Part shown: one piece after another, positions 17,127-27,019 of the stretch
Numbering within the stretch: the first letter of the stretch is position 1
Layout: each line of letters begins with the position of its first letter
Origin: Mucilaginibacter rigui
GTDB lineage: Bacteria; Bacteroidota; Bacteroidia; Sphingobacteriales; Sphingobacteriaceae
Assembly (NCBI RefSeq): GCF_014773275.1
Contig: NZ_JACWMW010000001.1
Coordinates: 1,488,001 to 1,552,000, forward strand
Length of the DNA: 64,000 bases
Reading direction: 5' to 3'
Program-made: the position numbers and the translations under genes
The notes under the pieces: model-generated
What the model saw: only the letters and a program-made list of their open reading frames with translations
Databases searched by the model: none
Told to the model about the DNA's origin: nothing

Positions 17127-19580
17127 TCACTCACTCCTTAAACTCTTTACCGGGTTTGCCAGGGCGGCTTTTAACGCCTGCGAACCAATGGTTAAAAGAC
17201 CAATAAATATCGCGATAGTTGCAGTATAAGCAAATATTGTCCAGTCGATATCTTTGCGATATGCAAAGGCCTGCAACCATTTATTCATCAGCCACCATGC
17301 AATTGGCGAGGCAATAATAACAGAGGCAATGATCAGTTTTAAAAAATCCACCGACAATAATGATACGATGGTTCTTACACTTGCGCCCAATACCTTGCGT
17401 ACACCAATTTCCTTTGTGCGCTGTTCTGCGCTAAAGGCTGCCAATCCAAACAAACCAAGGCACGATATTAATATAGCTACAACAGTAAAATAACTTACAA
17501 TACCGGCCAGGCGGGTATCAGCCTGGTAGTTCTTCTGGAAATCATCATCCATAAAAGTGTAATCGAACGGATCGTTCGGGTCATACTTTTTCCAGCTGGC
17601 CTCTATTGTTTTTAACATGCCAGCCATGTTGCCTTGTTTGGTATGTATCACCATATAGTTATAGCCGCCGGTATTTAGTAAAAAGCCATAAGGGGTTACC
17701 GGCAGGTGCAAATCCTCATAATGGAAGTCTTTTACTACACCAACAATGGTAAACGAGTTAGTATTACCCTGAAAATTATTTAATACTTTTTTGTTAACGG
17801 CATCTTGTGCACTGGCAAAACCAAATTCCTTAGCCGCCTTTTCGTTGATAATAATGTTATTATTAGTATCCGCGCCAAACTGGGGCGAGAATAAACGGCC
17901 GGCAAGGGGTTTAATATTAAGCGTTTGTAAGAAGTTGTTGTCTACATAATTTAAGCGGGTACGCTTTCCTTCGGCGGTGGTTTGTCCTTCGCGATACAAA
18001 AGGTTATCGCTTGGGTTAAATACACCCGGGTAATAGGCTGATGCACCTATTGATGCTACCTGGCTGTTTTGTTGCAGATCTGCTTTCATGGCTGCGTATG
18101 CTGCCTTAGCGTTAGCAGTACGTAAAGGCAGTACTATTTGCTGGTCTTTTGCAAAGCCCAGGTCGGCGGTACGCATAAAGTTCATCTGCCTTGCAATAAC
18201 AACCGATGCCACAATAAGTACCACCGAAATAATAAACTGGAAAACAACCAATCCTTTACGTACAGCCACTACAGCCAGCGAATTGGTTAACTTGCCTTTT
18301 AACACCTTTACAGGATTAAATGACGATAGGTAGAATGCCGGGTAACTGCCTGCAAGCACCCCTGTAATAAGCGCCATCAGTAAAAACTCGAAGAATAGCA
18401 CTAAATCTTTATCTACGGATAGAGTAATATTCTTATCGGCCAGCTGGTTAAATAAAGGCAGTAATATCAGGGTGATAACAATAGCAAATACAAAAGCTAT
18501 TAAGGTCATCAAAACAGATTCGCCCAGGAACTGCCTGATCAGAGTTGATTTTTCTGCTCCCAGTACTTTACGCACACCAACTTCCGACGAGCGTTTTGAT
18601 GAACGCGCGGTAGAGAGGTTCATGAAATTGATACAGGCTATGATCAGCGTAAATGCTGCAATAGAAAAAAGTACATACAAATAAGTTTTGCTTGCAGGCG
18701 CTGTTACGTTGCTTTCTACCTCATTGCTCAGGTGGATGTCGCGCAGGGCAAGTAAGGATTGTTCTTTCTGGAAACCCATGTTCTTCAGATCTTTTCCGGC
18801 ATATTTATCAATAAAGGCAGGTAGCTTGGCCTGAAGCGATGCAGGGTTTGTGCCGGGTTTAAGCAGCAGGTAAGTATAAAACATATTGTTGCTGGCAAAA
18901 TCGTTTCCCTGCCTTTTTATAAACCCCTCCATTGAGCCGCCACCTACCGAAAGGAAGAAGTTAGCGTTAATGTGCGATGGCACTTTGTCGTCATCAAATA
19001 CACCTGTTATGGTGTAATCCTGCTCACCGTTGGTATTGCTGTTAACATGGATAACTTTACTTAATGCGGGCTGGTTACCAAAAAGCTTTTCGGCTATTTT
19101 TTTTGATATAACGATAGTACGCGGGCTTGTTAACGCGTTTGCCGAATTACCTTCGGTAAAGTTATAAGTGAATATTTTAAAGAAGGACTGATCGGCCAGA
19201 AAGCCGTTTTGCTCAAGCAGAGATTTGCGCTCGCCGTTTGCAGGGTTGTATTGTATAATGGTTTTGTCGTCAATAAAAAGCTTTAGCAACCTGGCACTTT
19301 CTACAACCTCGGGGTATTCCTGCTTTAAAGCGCCGGCCATTGGTGCGGGCGTGTTTGGCAATTTCATGCGCTTGCTGCCATTTTGTACAAAGGCGGTTAT
19401 TACCTGGTAAATATTAGGCGCATTTTTATGCTGTGTGTCAAAGCTTGTTTCGTAATTCAGATACAGAGCGATAAGCATGCAACATGCCAGCCCTACCGAT
19501 AAACCAAATATGTTGATGAATGAGAAGAACTTGTTCTTCATCATGTTACGCCAGCCAATTTTGAAATAATTTTTGATCAT
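17127..19580 (-). CDS. P3: MacB/FtsX-type ABC permease (817 aa)
   Basis: One of the longer copies. Starts MIKNYFKIGWRNMMKNK. The first-half coupling helix is SSEVGVRKVLGA after NFMNLSTARSSKR, the second is KEIGVRKVLGA. The end is the standard NPVKSLRSE, but the last loop reads YRKDIDWTIF rather than the IDIQWWVF form of its neighbours P1, P2 and P4. The first periplasmic domain includes a Gly-rich loop (SVGGGSMEGF). It sits 80 nt after P4 and 55 nt before P2 in the same transcription unit. Confidence 0.93.
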   Translation of the reverse strand: MIKNYFKIGWRNMMKNKFFSFINIFGLSVGLACCMLIALYLNYETSFDTQHKNAPNIYQVITAFVQNGSKRMKLPNTPAPMAGALKQEYPEVVESARLLKLFIDDKTIIQYNPANGERKSLLEQNGFLADQSFFKIFTYNFTEGNSANALTSPRTIVISKKIAEKLFGNQPALSKVIHVNSNTNGEQDYTITGVFDDDKVPSHINANFFLSVGGGSMEGFIKRQGNDFASNNMFYTYLLLKPGTNPASLQAKLPAFIDKYAGKDLKNMGFQKEQSLLALRDIHLSNEVESNVTAPASKTYLYVLFSIAAFTLIIACINFMNLSTARSSKRSSEVGVRKVLGAEKSTLIRQFLGESVLMTLIAFVFAIVITLILLPLFNQLADKNITLSVDKDLVLFFEFLLMALITGVLAGSYPAFYLSSFNPVKVLKGKLTNSLAVVAVRKGLVVFQFIISVVLIVASVVIARQMNFMRTADLGFAKDQQIVLPLRTANAKAAYAAMKADLQQNSQVASIGASAYYPGVFNPSDNLLYREGQTTAEGKRTRLNYVDNNFLQTLNIKPLAGRLFSPQFGADTNNNIIINEKAAKEFGFASAQDAVNKKVLNNFQGNTNSFTIVGVVKDFHYEDLHLPVTPYGFLLNTGGYNYMVIHTKQGNMAGMLKTIEASWKKYDPNDPFDYTFMDDDFQKNYQADTRLAGIVSYFTVVAILISCLGLFGLAAFSAEQRTKEIGVRKVLGASVRTIVSLLSVDFLKLIIASVIIASPIAWWLMNKWLQAFAYRKDIDWTIFAYTATIAIFIGLLTIGSQALKAALANPVKSLRSE

Positions 19581-19601
19581 ATTACTAAATCTTAAATTCT
19601 A
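19581..19601. repeat. Heptad-type spacer before P3
   Basis: Three plus-strand units ATTACTA, AATCTTA, AATTCTA with exact 7-nt period begin immediately next to the P3 ATG. Confidence 0.5.
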
Positions 19602-19660
19602 AAACAGAAACTTTATTTGTAGACGATAAAAATGCAAAAGAAGTTACAGCTTCATTATCC

Positions 19661-22045
19661 TTACTCGCTCCTTAAACTTTTTACCGGGTTAGCTATTGCC
19701 GCTTTTATTGCCTGGAAACTGATAGTGCCAAGTGCTACTATCATAGCCAATATGCCCGACACTGCGAACACCCACCATTGTATATCAATACGATATGCAA
19801 AATCCTGCAGCCATTTGTGCATAAAATACCAGGCTACCGGCGTGGCTATTAAAAAAGAGATCCCTACCAGTTTCATAAAATCTGCCGATAACATGTTTAC
19901 AATACCCGGTGTAGAGGCACCTAATACTTTACGGATCCCGATCTCGCGGGTACGCTGATAGGTGCTGTATGATGCCAGGCCTAATAAGCCAAGGCATGAT
20001 ATGGCAATAGCCAGTATGGCAAAGTTGAAGAACAGCTTCCCGAAACGCTGTTCTGCGCGGTATTGCCTGTCAAAAAACTCATCTAAAAAGTAATAGCTGA
20101 ATGGCCTGTTTGGAATAACTTCCTTCCACTTACTTTCAATAGCCGCCAGTGTTGCAGGCAGGTTTTTAGCATCAACCTTTATAGATACCAGGTCAAGTGC
20201 GCGTAACTCTACACGCATACTTAAAGGTTTTATTTTTTCCTGTAAAGAGCGGAAGTGAAAATCTTTCATCACACCTACAATTTTACCTTCGCGGCCCCAT
20301 TGTTTAAATCGCCTGCCAATAGCTTGCTGCGGCGAACTATAACCGAATAGCTTTACCGCTTCTTCGTTTAGTATCATTGCCTGCGAGGTATCTGTGGTCA
20401 TAAAATCCTTAGAAAATGGCCTGCCGGCTACCATTTTTATTTTAAACTGGTTCAGGTAATCAAAATCAACAAAGTAAAGGTCGAGGTTGGCAATTTGCAG
20501 ATCGCCTTTTTTGTTCTCGATCTCTGAATAAGCACCACTATTGCCACCACCGGGTACAGCCGACGACATCGCTACAGATTTAACACCCGGTATTGACTTT
20601 ACAGATTGCTGAAAGGCATCTTTACCTGCATCGCTGTTGGTATTTATTACCACCATTTGATCTTTTGAGAAACCCAGATCGCGGTTACGCATAAAATCCA
20701 TTTGATTATAAACGATGATGGTACCGATGATAAGTGCAATAGAGATACTAAACTGCGCAACTACCAGGCTTTTACGTAACAAGTTACCCTTTGTGCCGGT
20801 AGAAAACCTGCCCTTTAAAACCATAACCGGTTTAAACGATGATAACACCATAGCAGGATATATACCCGCTAAAAAACCTATAGACACAGATATACCAAAC
20901 AGGATAAGCACATTAGAGATATTTGAGAATATACCCGGACTAACAATTTTGCCCGATAACTGGTTAAACAGCGGCAACAACAGTACCGATAGTATAATGG
21001 TTACCACAAAAGCTATCAAACACAATATAACCGATTCGCCTATAAATTGGCTGGCCAGTTCACCTTTTAAAGCGCCTACTACTTTGCGTATCCCCACTTC
21101 TTTAGCGCGTTCAACAGAACGGGCGGTAGTTAAATTAATAAAGTTTATGCAGGCAATCACCAATATAAATACGGCTACAATGCTAAAGATATAAACATTG
21201 CTGATGCTGCCTACTTCCTGCCCGCCCCTTTTACTGTGCAGGTAAACATCTTTTAAAGGCTCCAGCAGTAAAGTGGCAAACATTTGCGATTTGCGGCTTC
21301 GTTCACCGTTACGCTTTTCCATAAATGCAGGGAATTTGCTTTGAAGATTTTTAGCACTTACGCCCGGTTTTAACAGCAGGTAACTTGTTGCGCCATAATT
21401 ACCCCATTGCTCTTCAATACCTTTATTAAACCTTTGTGTAAGCGTTACCATAGATATGATCATATCCGCCTTTATCTGCGAATTTTCAGGCACATCCTGC
21501 ATTACACCGGTCACCAATGCCGGGATAGCATCACCGGTTATTAATACGGTTTGGCCAACAGGATCGGCATCACCAAAATACTTTTTAGCGGCAGTTTTGG
21601 TGAATACAATGCTTGCCTGTGCTGTTAACGCCGTTTTTAGATTGCCTTTTAACAGCTTAAAATCAAATACTTTAAAAAAGGTTGAGTCGGCAAAAAGTGT
21701 CCGCTCCTCCTGGAATTTAACATTCCCTTTTCTAACTAAAAAACTACCGCCGCTTACACGCGTAAACGCTTCTATTTCGGGAAAATCCGTTTTTAAGTTT
21801 GGCGCAAATGCCCATGAAGTAACATCAGTATTAATAGTTTCAGATGGTGTTTTAATATCGGTAACTACACGGTATATGCGATCGGCTTTGGTATGGAACT
21901 TATCATAACTCAATTCAAAAGTCACATACATAAATATAAAGAAACAGGCCGTTATACCTACCGACAGGCCTGTGATGTTTATGAATGAGAAAACACGGTG
22001 CCTCCACAGGTTACGCAAGGCTATTTTAAAGTGATTTTTTAACAT
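19661..22045 (-). CDS. P4: MacB/FtsX-type ABC permease (794 aa)
   Basis: Starts MLKNHFKIALRNLWRHR. Coupling motifs are KEVGIRKVVGA (first half) and REIGIRKVLGA (second half), the latter after YSTYQRT, where most copies have FSAEQRT. The C-terminal loop YRIDIQWWVF is identical to that of P1. The end is NPVKSLRSE. It follows P5 by only 32 nt and precedes P3 by 80 nt. No heptad spacer is seen before this gene. Confidence 0.93.
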   Translation of the reverse strand: MLKNHFKIALRNLWRHRVFSFINITGLSVGITACFFIFMYVTFELSYDKFHTKADRIYRVVTDIKTPSETINTDVTSWAFAPNLKTDFPEIEAFTRVSGGSFLVRKGNVKFQEERTLFADSTFFKVFDFKLLKGNLKTALTAQASIVFTKTAAKKYFGDADPVGQTVLITGDAIPALVTGVMQDVPENSQIKADMIISMVTLTQRFNKGIEEQWGNYGATSYLLLKPGVSAKNLQSKFPAFMEKRNGERSRKSQMFATLLLEPLKDVYLHSKRGGQEVGSISNVYIFSIVAVFILVIACINFINLTTARSVERAKEVGIRKVVGALKGELASQFIGESVILCLIAFVVTIILSVLLLPLFNQLSGKIVSPGIFSNISNVLILFGISVSIGFLAGIYPAMVLSSFKPVMVLKGRFSTGTKGNLLRKSLVVAQFSISIALIIGTIIVYNQMDFMRNRDLGFSKDQMVVINTNSDAGKDAFQQSVKSIPGVKSVAMSSAVPGGGNSGAYSEIENKKGDLQIANLDLYFVDFDYLNQFKIKMVAGRPFSKDFMTTDTSQAMILNEEAVKLFGYSSPQQAIGRRFKQWGREGKIVGVMKDFHFRSLQEKIKPLSMRVELRALDLVSIKVDAKNLPATLAAIESKWKEVIPNRPFSYYFLDEFFDRQYRAEQRFGKLFFNFAILAIAISCLGLLGLASYSTYQRTREIGIRKVLGASTPGIVNMLSADFMKLVGISFLIATPVAWYFMHKWLQDFAYRIDIQWWVFAVSGILAMIVALGTISFQAIKAAIANPVKSLRSE

Positions 22046-22077
22046 GGTGGTTTGGGTCTTATATTTTTAAGTAAATA

Positions 22078-24474
22078 CTATTCGCTTCTGAGGCTTTTAA
22101 CCGGGTTTGCTATTGCTGCTTTTATAGATTGGAAACTGATGGTTACCAAAGCTATAAACACCGATACCAGTGCTACAAACACAAATGTGCCCCAGTTTAT
22201 ATTAATGCGATAGGCAAAGTCCTGCAACCAGTGATTCATTACATACCAGGCAAGCGGCCATGCTATGAGGTTTGATATTAATACCAGTTTTATAAAATGT
22301 CCCGATAGTAACAATACAATGTTTTTTACCGATGCGCCTAATACCTTACGCACCCCTATTTCCTTCACCCTTTTTTCGGCCGAGAAGGATGCCAGGCCAA
22401 ACAAGCCGAGGCATGATATGAGGATAGCTAAACTGGCAAGTATGCCCACTATTTTACTTACCTGGTTATCTGCACGGTAAACTTCCGCGAAATGGTCATC
22501 CAAAAACTGATACTCGAAGGGGTAATCGGGGTTAATGTTTTTCCATGTAGCCTTTATAAACTCAACGGCTTCTTTTGATTTGCCCGGTTTTATTTTAATA
22601 GAAGCAGTTGTAAGCCCCCAATCGCTTTGGTTTGCAATTAAAAGGTTCTCTACTTTGTAATGAAGAGAATTGAAGTTGAAATTTTTAGCGATACCGGTAA
22701 TTACACCAAGCGAATCGAAACCAAAACGCTGACCAATCAGCGTAGATATAGCAGCTTTGGGGTGGTCTCGCAATAGCTCATGAGCCATGGATTCATTTAT
22801 AATATATTCACGGCCATTACCAGATTTATCTTTGGAAAAATCCTTACCCTCTATTATTTTGATATTATAAAGCCTCATGTAGTCGTTATCTACAATAAGC
22901 TGTGTAACACCTAATTCTCTCACCGGGTCGTTCTTATATTGAAAAATTGCCCCTGATTGATCAAGGTGACTGCCCAGCTGATCTTGCGAAGCCGTTACGC
23001 CGGCAATTAAGGTATTACCCAATAATTGCTGTTTAAATAACGGATACTTTTGGCCCGAAATCTTATCCATTGGTACGGTAACCACCTGCTCGCGGGTAAA
23101 CCCGGGATCTTTCTCCTGCATAAATTTTAATTGCTTTACTACAAATACGGTAGCTATCATCAGGAATACCGCGCTGGTAAACTGGCCAACAACCAATACA
23201 TTACGGAATGTGCCTTTGTTTTTACCTGTATCAACCGATCCCTTCAAAACCTTTACAGGTTGAAACGATGATAAGAACAAAGCCGGGTAAATGCCCGAAA
23301 TAATACCTACACCAATAGTGCTCAATAAAACTACAAGCAGGAATGATGGCTGGGTGAACACCGGCAGCGAAATATCGCGCAGGCTAAGATTATTTACATA
23401 TGGTAAAGTTATTTCAACCAGGGCAAGTGCAAGCACTAATGCCAACAGTGATAACAGAATGGTTTCGCCCAGAAACTGAAAGGCCAGCTGCGGCCTGTTT
23501 GCCCCTATTGATTTACGAATACCTACTTCTTTTGCCCTGTCGGCAGAGCGTGCGGTAGACAGGTTCATGAAATTAACACAAGCAATAACCAGTACTATAA
23601 AAGCTATAATGGCGAATAGGTTGGTTGATTTTTGATCGAATTTTTGGAAATTCAAATAATCCAGCCCGATATCTGTTGAACCGGCGTGTACATCCTTAAG
23701 CGGCAGATAAAACAATTTGTAGTATGTTGCCTGCTCGGGTTTCATGTGTTTTTTAACAAATGCAGGCATCTTGGCCTCAAATGCTTTCAGATCGGTTCCA
23801 GGCGCCATCTTTAAATAGGTATTTAACCAATTACCACCCCAACGGTCCATCCATTTTTGGTGGATGCTGGTTAGCGAATACAACGCATCAAACTGTAATT
23901 GCGAGTTTTTGGGGCTGTTGGCCATTACCGCGGTCACAGTAAATTTCAAGGTATCGCCGCCAAAATGATTTATTACTTTACCTATGGGGTCTTCTTTACC
24001 AAATAATTTTTCGGCGGTTTCCTGGGTTATGGCTATGCTGTTTGGTTTTTCAATAGCATCTTTTGCATTACCTTTTATCACCTTAAAATTAAAGATGTCT
24101 AAAAAAGTCGAATCAACCGCTAATACCTGAGGTACAAATACCCGTCTTTCGTTATAGGTCATCTGGTATTTGCGGTCCCATTTTACGCGGGTATAGCTTT
24201 TTACCTCGGGAAAGTCGGCCTTAAGCGCCGTTGCCATTGGGTACATTGATAACCCCACCTTTTGTGATGCGGCCATCCCGGGGAATTTTTGAACTTCATT
24301 AAGCCTAACTATATTATCACCATGAAAACGGTCGAAGCTTTTCTCGTACGATACAAACAGCAGGATAACAATACATGCCGCCATACCTATGGCTAGGCCC
24401 ACAATGTTTATTACCGATGACACCTTGTTCTTCCACAGATTGCGCCAGGCTATTTTAAAGTAATTTTTTATCAT
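22078..24474 (-). CDS. P5: MacB/FtsX-type ABC permease (798 aa)
   Basis: Starts MIKNYFKIAWRNLWKNK. The first coupling helix is KEVGIRKSIGA, with Ser-Ile where most have Val-Leu; P14 has the similar KAIGS form. The second is KEIGVRKVLGA. The last loop is YRININWGTF. Periplasmic domains are rich in Lys/Asp and have no recognisable extra domain. It lies 81 nt after P6 and 32 nt before P4, the tightest spacing in this unit, which supports co-transcription. Confidence 0.93.
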   Translation of the reverse strand: MIKNYFKIAWRNLWKNKVSSVINIVGLAIGMAACIVILLFVSYEKSFDRFHGDNIVRLNEVQKFPGMAASQKVGLSMYPMATALKADFPEVKSYTRVKWDRKYQMTYNERRVFVPQVLAVDSTFLDIFNFKVIKGNAKDAIEKPNSIAITQETAEKLFGKEDPIGKVINHFGGDTLKFTVTAVMANSPKNSQLQFDALYSLTSIHQKWMDRWGGNWLNTYLKMAPGTDLKAFEAKMPAFVKKHMKPEQATYYKLFYLPLKDVHAGSTDIGLDYLNFQKFDQKSTNLFAIIAFIVLVIACVNFMNLSTARSADRAKEVGIRKSIGANRPQLAFQFLGETILLSLLALVLALALVEITLPYVNNLSLRDISLPVFTQPSFLLVVLLSTIGVGIISGIYPALFLSSFQPVKVLKGSVDTGKNKGTFRNVLVVGQFTSAVFLMIATVFVVKQLKFMQEKDPGFTREQVVTVPMDKISGQKYPLFKQQLLGNTLIAGVTASQDQLGSHLDQSGAIFQYKNDPVRELGVTQLIVDNDYMRLYNIKIIEGKDFSKDKSGNGREYIINESMAHELLRDHPKAAISTLIGQRFGFDSLGVITGIAKNFNFNSLHYKVENLLIANQSDWGLTTASIKIKPGKSKEAVEFIKATWKNINPDYPFEYQFLDDHFAEVYRADNQVSKIVGILASLAILISCLGLFGLASFSAEKRVKEIGVRKVLGASVKNIVLLLSGHFIKLVLISNLIAWPLAWYVMNHWLQDFAYRININWGTFVFVALVSVFIALVTISFQSIKAAIANPVKSLRSE

Positions 24475-24555
24475 GATATATGTTTTTTAAAAACTGAATA
24501 CCAAACGTTTTAAATGCCAAACCCAGGCTCGCTCAATATTATTTATACTGAGCTT

Positions 24556-26970
24556 TTATTCGCTCCTTAAACTTTTTACGGGATTAACCAATGCGGCCTT
24601 CACTGCTTTATAACCTACCGTTATCCAGGCTATAATAACGGATGATGCAATTGAAACAACGAATATGCCAGCCCCCGGCGTTATTTTATAAGTAAAATCT
24701 TGTAGCCATTGATGGCTAAAATACCATGCAATAGGCGCAGCAATTGCAAACGAAATAACAATAAGCAGCGTAAATTCTTTTGAGAACAGGTACACGATAT
24801 TAGCTACCGATGCCCCCAATGTTTTGCGGATACCCACCTCTTTGGTACGCTGTACAGCCATAAAAGATACCATACCATATAAACCCAGGCAGGATATGAA
24901 AATAGCCATACCGGCAAATATTTTATAAAGCTGCGATAATTGATCTTCCTTCTTATAAAAGCTTGCTATTTTTTCATCCAGGAACTTGTATTCATAAACA
25001 TTTTCGGGAAATGCCGCCGTCCAAAGCTTTTCAATAGTAGCCAGTGTTGGCTTAACATTGGTTGATTTTAGCTTGATGTTAGCTATCTGGTACTGGCCGT
25101 TCCATGATGCCATAATAACAGGCGGGATCTGTTCGCGTAAGGACGAAACGTTGAAATCTTTTACAACCCCAACAATTTTGTGTGTCAGGTTTTTATCGTC
25201 CCATATATTAATGGTTTTACCAATAGCATCTTCAGGGTTGGTTACGCCAAGGTTTTTAAGTAATGTTTCATTAACTACATATTCTCTTACTGTATCACTT
25301 TTTATATAAGGCCGGCCGGCAACAAACTTCATGTTATAAAGGTTAAAATAATCAGCCTCAGCCCATTTCATATTTACTCTAAAGTCAGTCTCCTTTTCGG
25401 CATTGTCATATTTAATTGGGCTGCCCCAGTTCATATTGTCGGATGGACTGGCAAAGCTGTAACTTAAGCCCTTAACCCCGGGTTGTTGTAGTATTTCACT
25501 TTTAAGCGCATTCATTTTTAAACGGCTTAAACTGTCGCCTGGCATGGTAACGGTTATAATGGCTTCTTTATCAAAGCCTAGAGCTGAATTTTTGAAGTGG
25601 TTTAGTTGACTTATAATTACGATAGTGCCAATTATTAAAACCTGTGCAATACCAAATTGTAATACAACCAAACTCCTTCTTAAGGTTATACCATTTGAAC
25701 GCCTGCTACTAATTTTGTTTTTAAGTGCGGTAATTGGGTTAAAACCTGATAATATTAACGCAGGGTATACACCCGATAATAACGTAACACCAACCAAAAC
25801 AGCTACCAGGAATGATAGCACTACCGGGTTTGTAACAAAAGATGGGGTAAGTTGAATATCCAGCAATTTGTTTAAAGCGGGTAGGCAAAGCTCACTTAAA
25901 GCTATAGCAACAATTATAGAAAATAAGGTGATAATAAAAGTTTCGCTTAAAAACTGTAATATAAGCTCTTTACGCTGGCTACCTAATACCTTGCGGATAC
26001 CAACCTCTTTAGAGCGGTTAACAGCCTGTGCAGTAGCAAGATTTATAAAGTTTACGCAAGCAATGATCAGCAAAAATAACCCTATAAGACTTAACGCTTT
26101 AATCAGGTCCTTACTAAACACCTGGCCGGTGTAAAGCCCGGCACGGGTATCATAATGCATTTGTGATAATGGTTGCAGAAGCATGGCATCCCTTTTAACA
26201 TCATTGGGTTTGTGCTTTTTAATAAATGCCACCAGGTTTTGGTTAAAATTTGCTTCGCTTATGTTATTGGGTAACAAAACAAAACAGGAATGCGACCCAA
26301 ATGTGCTGCCCCAATCCTCCTGATTATCTTTGTAATCAGTGTATTTAAGGGTGCTGTAAGATATTGCAATATTGATAGGCAGGTCTGTATTTGTGGGTGG
26401 GTTTTTTAGTATGCCCGTAACTTTCAGGTCTAATTTATTATCGTATTTAATGGTTTTTCCCATTGCGGCTTCCCAATTGCCGAAATATTTTTCGGCTATC
26501 TTTTGGCTTATTAATATGGTATTAGGCTCTACCAGGGCATTTTTCTTATCACCTTCAAGCCAGCCAAAATCAAATATTTTAAGAAGCTGTGGTTCAGTAA
26601 AAAACACATCCTGTTCTTTAAATCTTTTTATTTCCCCACTTGCCGAAGTAATACTCATTTGTTTATTATCATCGTCAAATATCGACCCAATGAGCGGTAT
26701 CTGCGGATAATCTACCCGCATCCCCCTGCTTGTTGGGAATGGTACACCGGCACGATACTTTACTCCCTCAGATGATGTGCGCTTAGCCAATACACGGTAG
26801 ATGTGGTCTTTCTGTGTATGGTAGTTATCAAAGCTTGTTTGGAAATTTATCACCAAAAATATAAGTAAGCAGGCGCCCACACCTACGGCTAAACCTATAA
26901 CATTGATGATGGTGTAACTTTTGTTACGTGATAAACTACGCCAGGCCGTTTTAAAATAATTTCTGATCAT
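24556..26970 (-). CDS. P6: MacB/FtsX-type ABC permease (804 aa)
   Basis: Starts MIRNYFKTAWRSLSRNK. Together with P7, P9 and P10 it has NLATAQ/NLSTAQ instead of NLSTAR before the first coupling helix (KEVGIRKVLGS). It shares with P7 the phrase CLGLYG, the word MAVQRTKEVG in the second half, and the C-terminal text IIAWITVGYKAVKAALVNPVK. P6 and P7 are therefore sister copies, probably a local tandem duplication. It follows P7 by 49 nt. Confidence 0.93.
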   Translation of the reverse strand: MIRNYFKTAWRSLSRNKSYTIINVIGLAVGVGACLLIFLVINFQTSFDNYHTQKDHIYRVLAKRTSSEGVKYRAGVPFPTSRGMRVDYPQIPLIGSIFDDDNKQMSITSASGEIKRFKEQDVFFTEPQLLKIFDFGWLEGDKKNALVEPNTILISQKIAEKYFGNWEAAMGKTIKYDNKLDLKVTGILKNPPTNTDLPINIAISYSTLKYTDYKDNQEDWGSTFGSHSCFVLLPNNISEANFNQNLVAFIKKHKPNDVKRDAMLLQPLSQMHYDTRAGLYTGQVFSKDLIKALSLIGLFLLIIACVNFINLATAQAVNRSKEVGIRKVLGSQRKELILQFLSETFIITLFSIIVAIALSELCLPALNKLLDIQLTPSFVTNPVVLSFLVAVLVGVTLLSGVYPALILSGFNPITALKNKISSRRSNGITLRRSLVVLQFGIAQVLIIGTIVIISQLNHFKNSALGFDKEAIITVTMPGDSLSRLKMNALKSEILQQPGVKGLSYSFASPSDNMNWGSPIKYDNAEKETDFRVNMKWAEADYFNLYNMKFVAGRPYIKSDTVREYVVNETLLKNLGVTNPEDAIGKTINIWDDKNLTHKIVGVVKDFNVSSLREQIPPVIMASWNGQYQIANIKLKSTNVKPTLATIEKLWTAAFPENVYEYKFLDEKIASFYKKEDQLSQLYKIFAGMAIFISCLGLYGMVSFMAVQRTKEVGIRKTLGASVANIVYLFSKEFTLLIVISFAIAAPIAWYFSHQWLQDFTYKITPGAGIFVVSIASSVIIAWITVGYKAVKAALVNPVKSLRSE

Positions 26971-26978
26971 GTCATGAA

Positions 26979-26999
26979 AATTCTAAATTCTAAATCTTA
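26979..26999. repeat. Heptad-type spacer before P6
   Basis: AATTCTA, AATTCTA, AATCTTA run head to tail with exact 7-nt period, 8 nt upstream of the P6 ATG. Confidence 0.55.
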
Positions 27000-27019
27000 A
27001 GTCTGTATATGTATCTCAA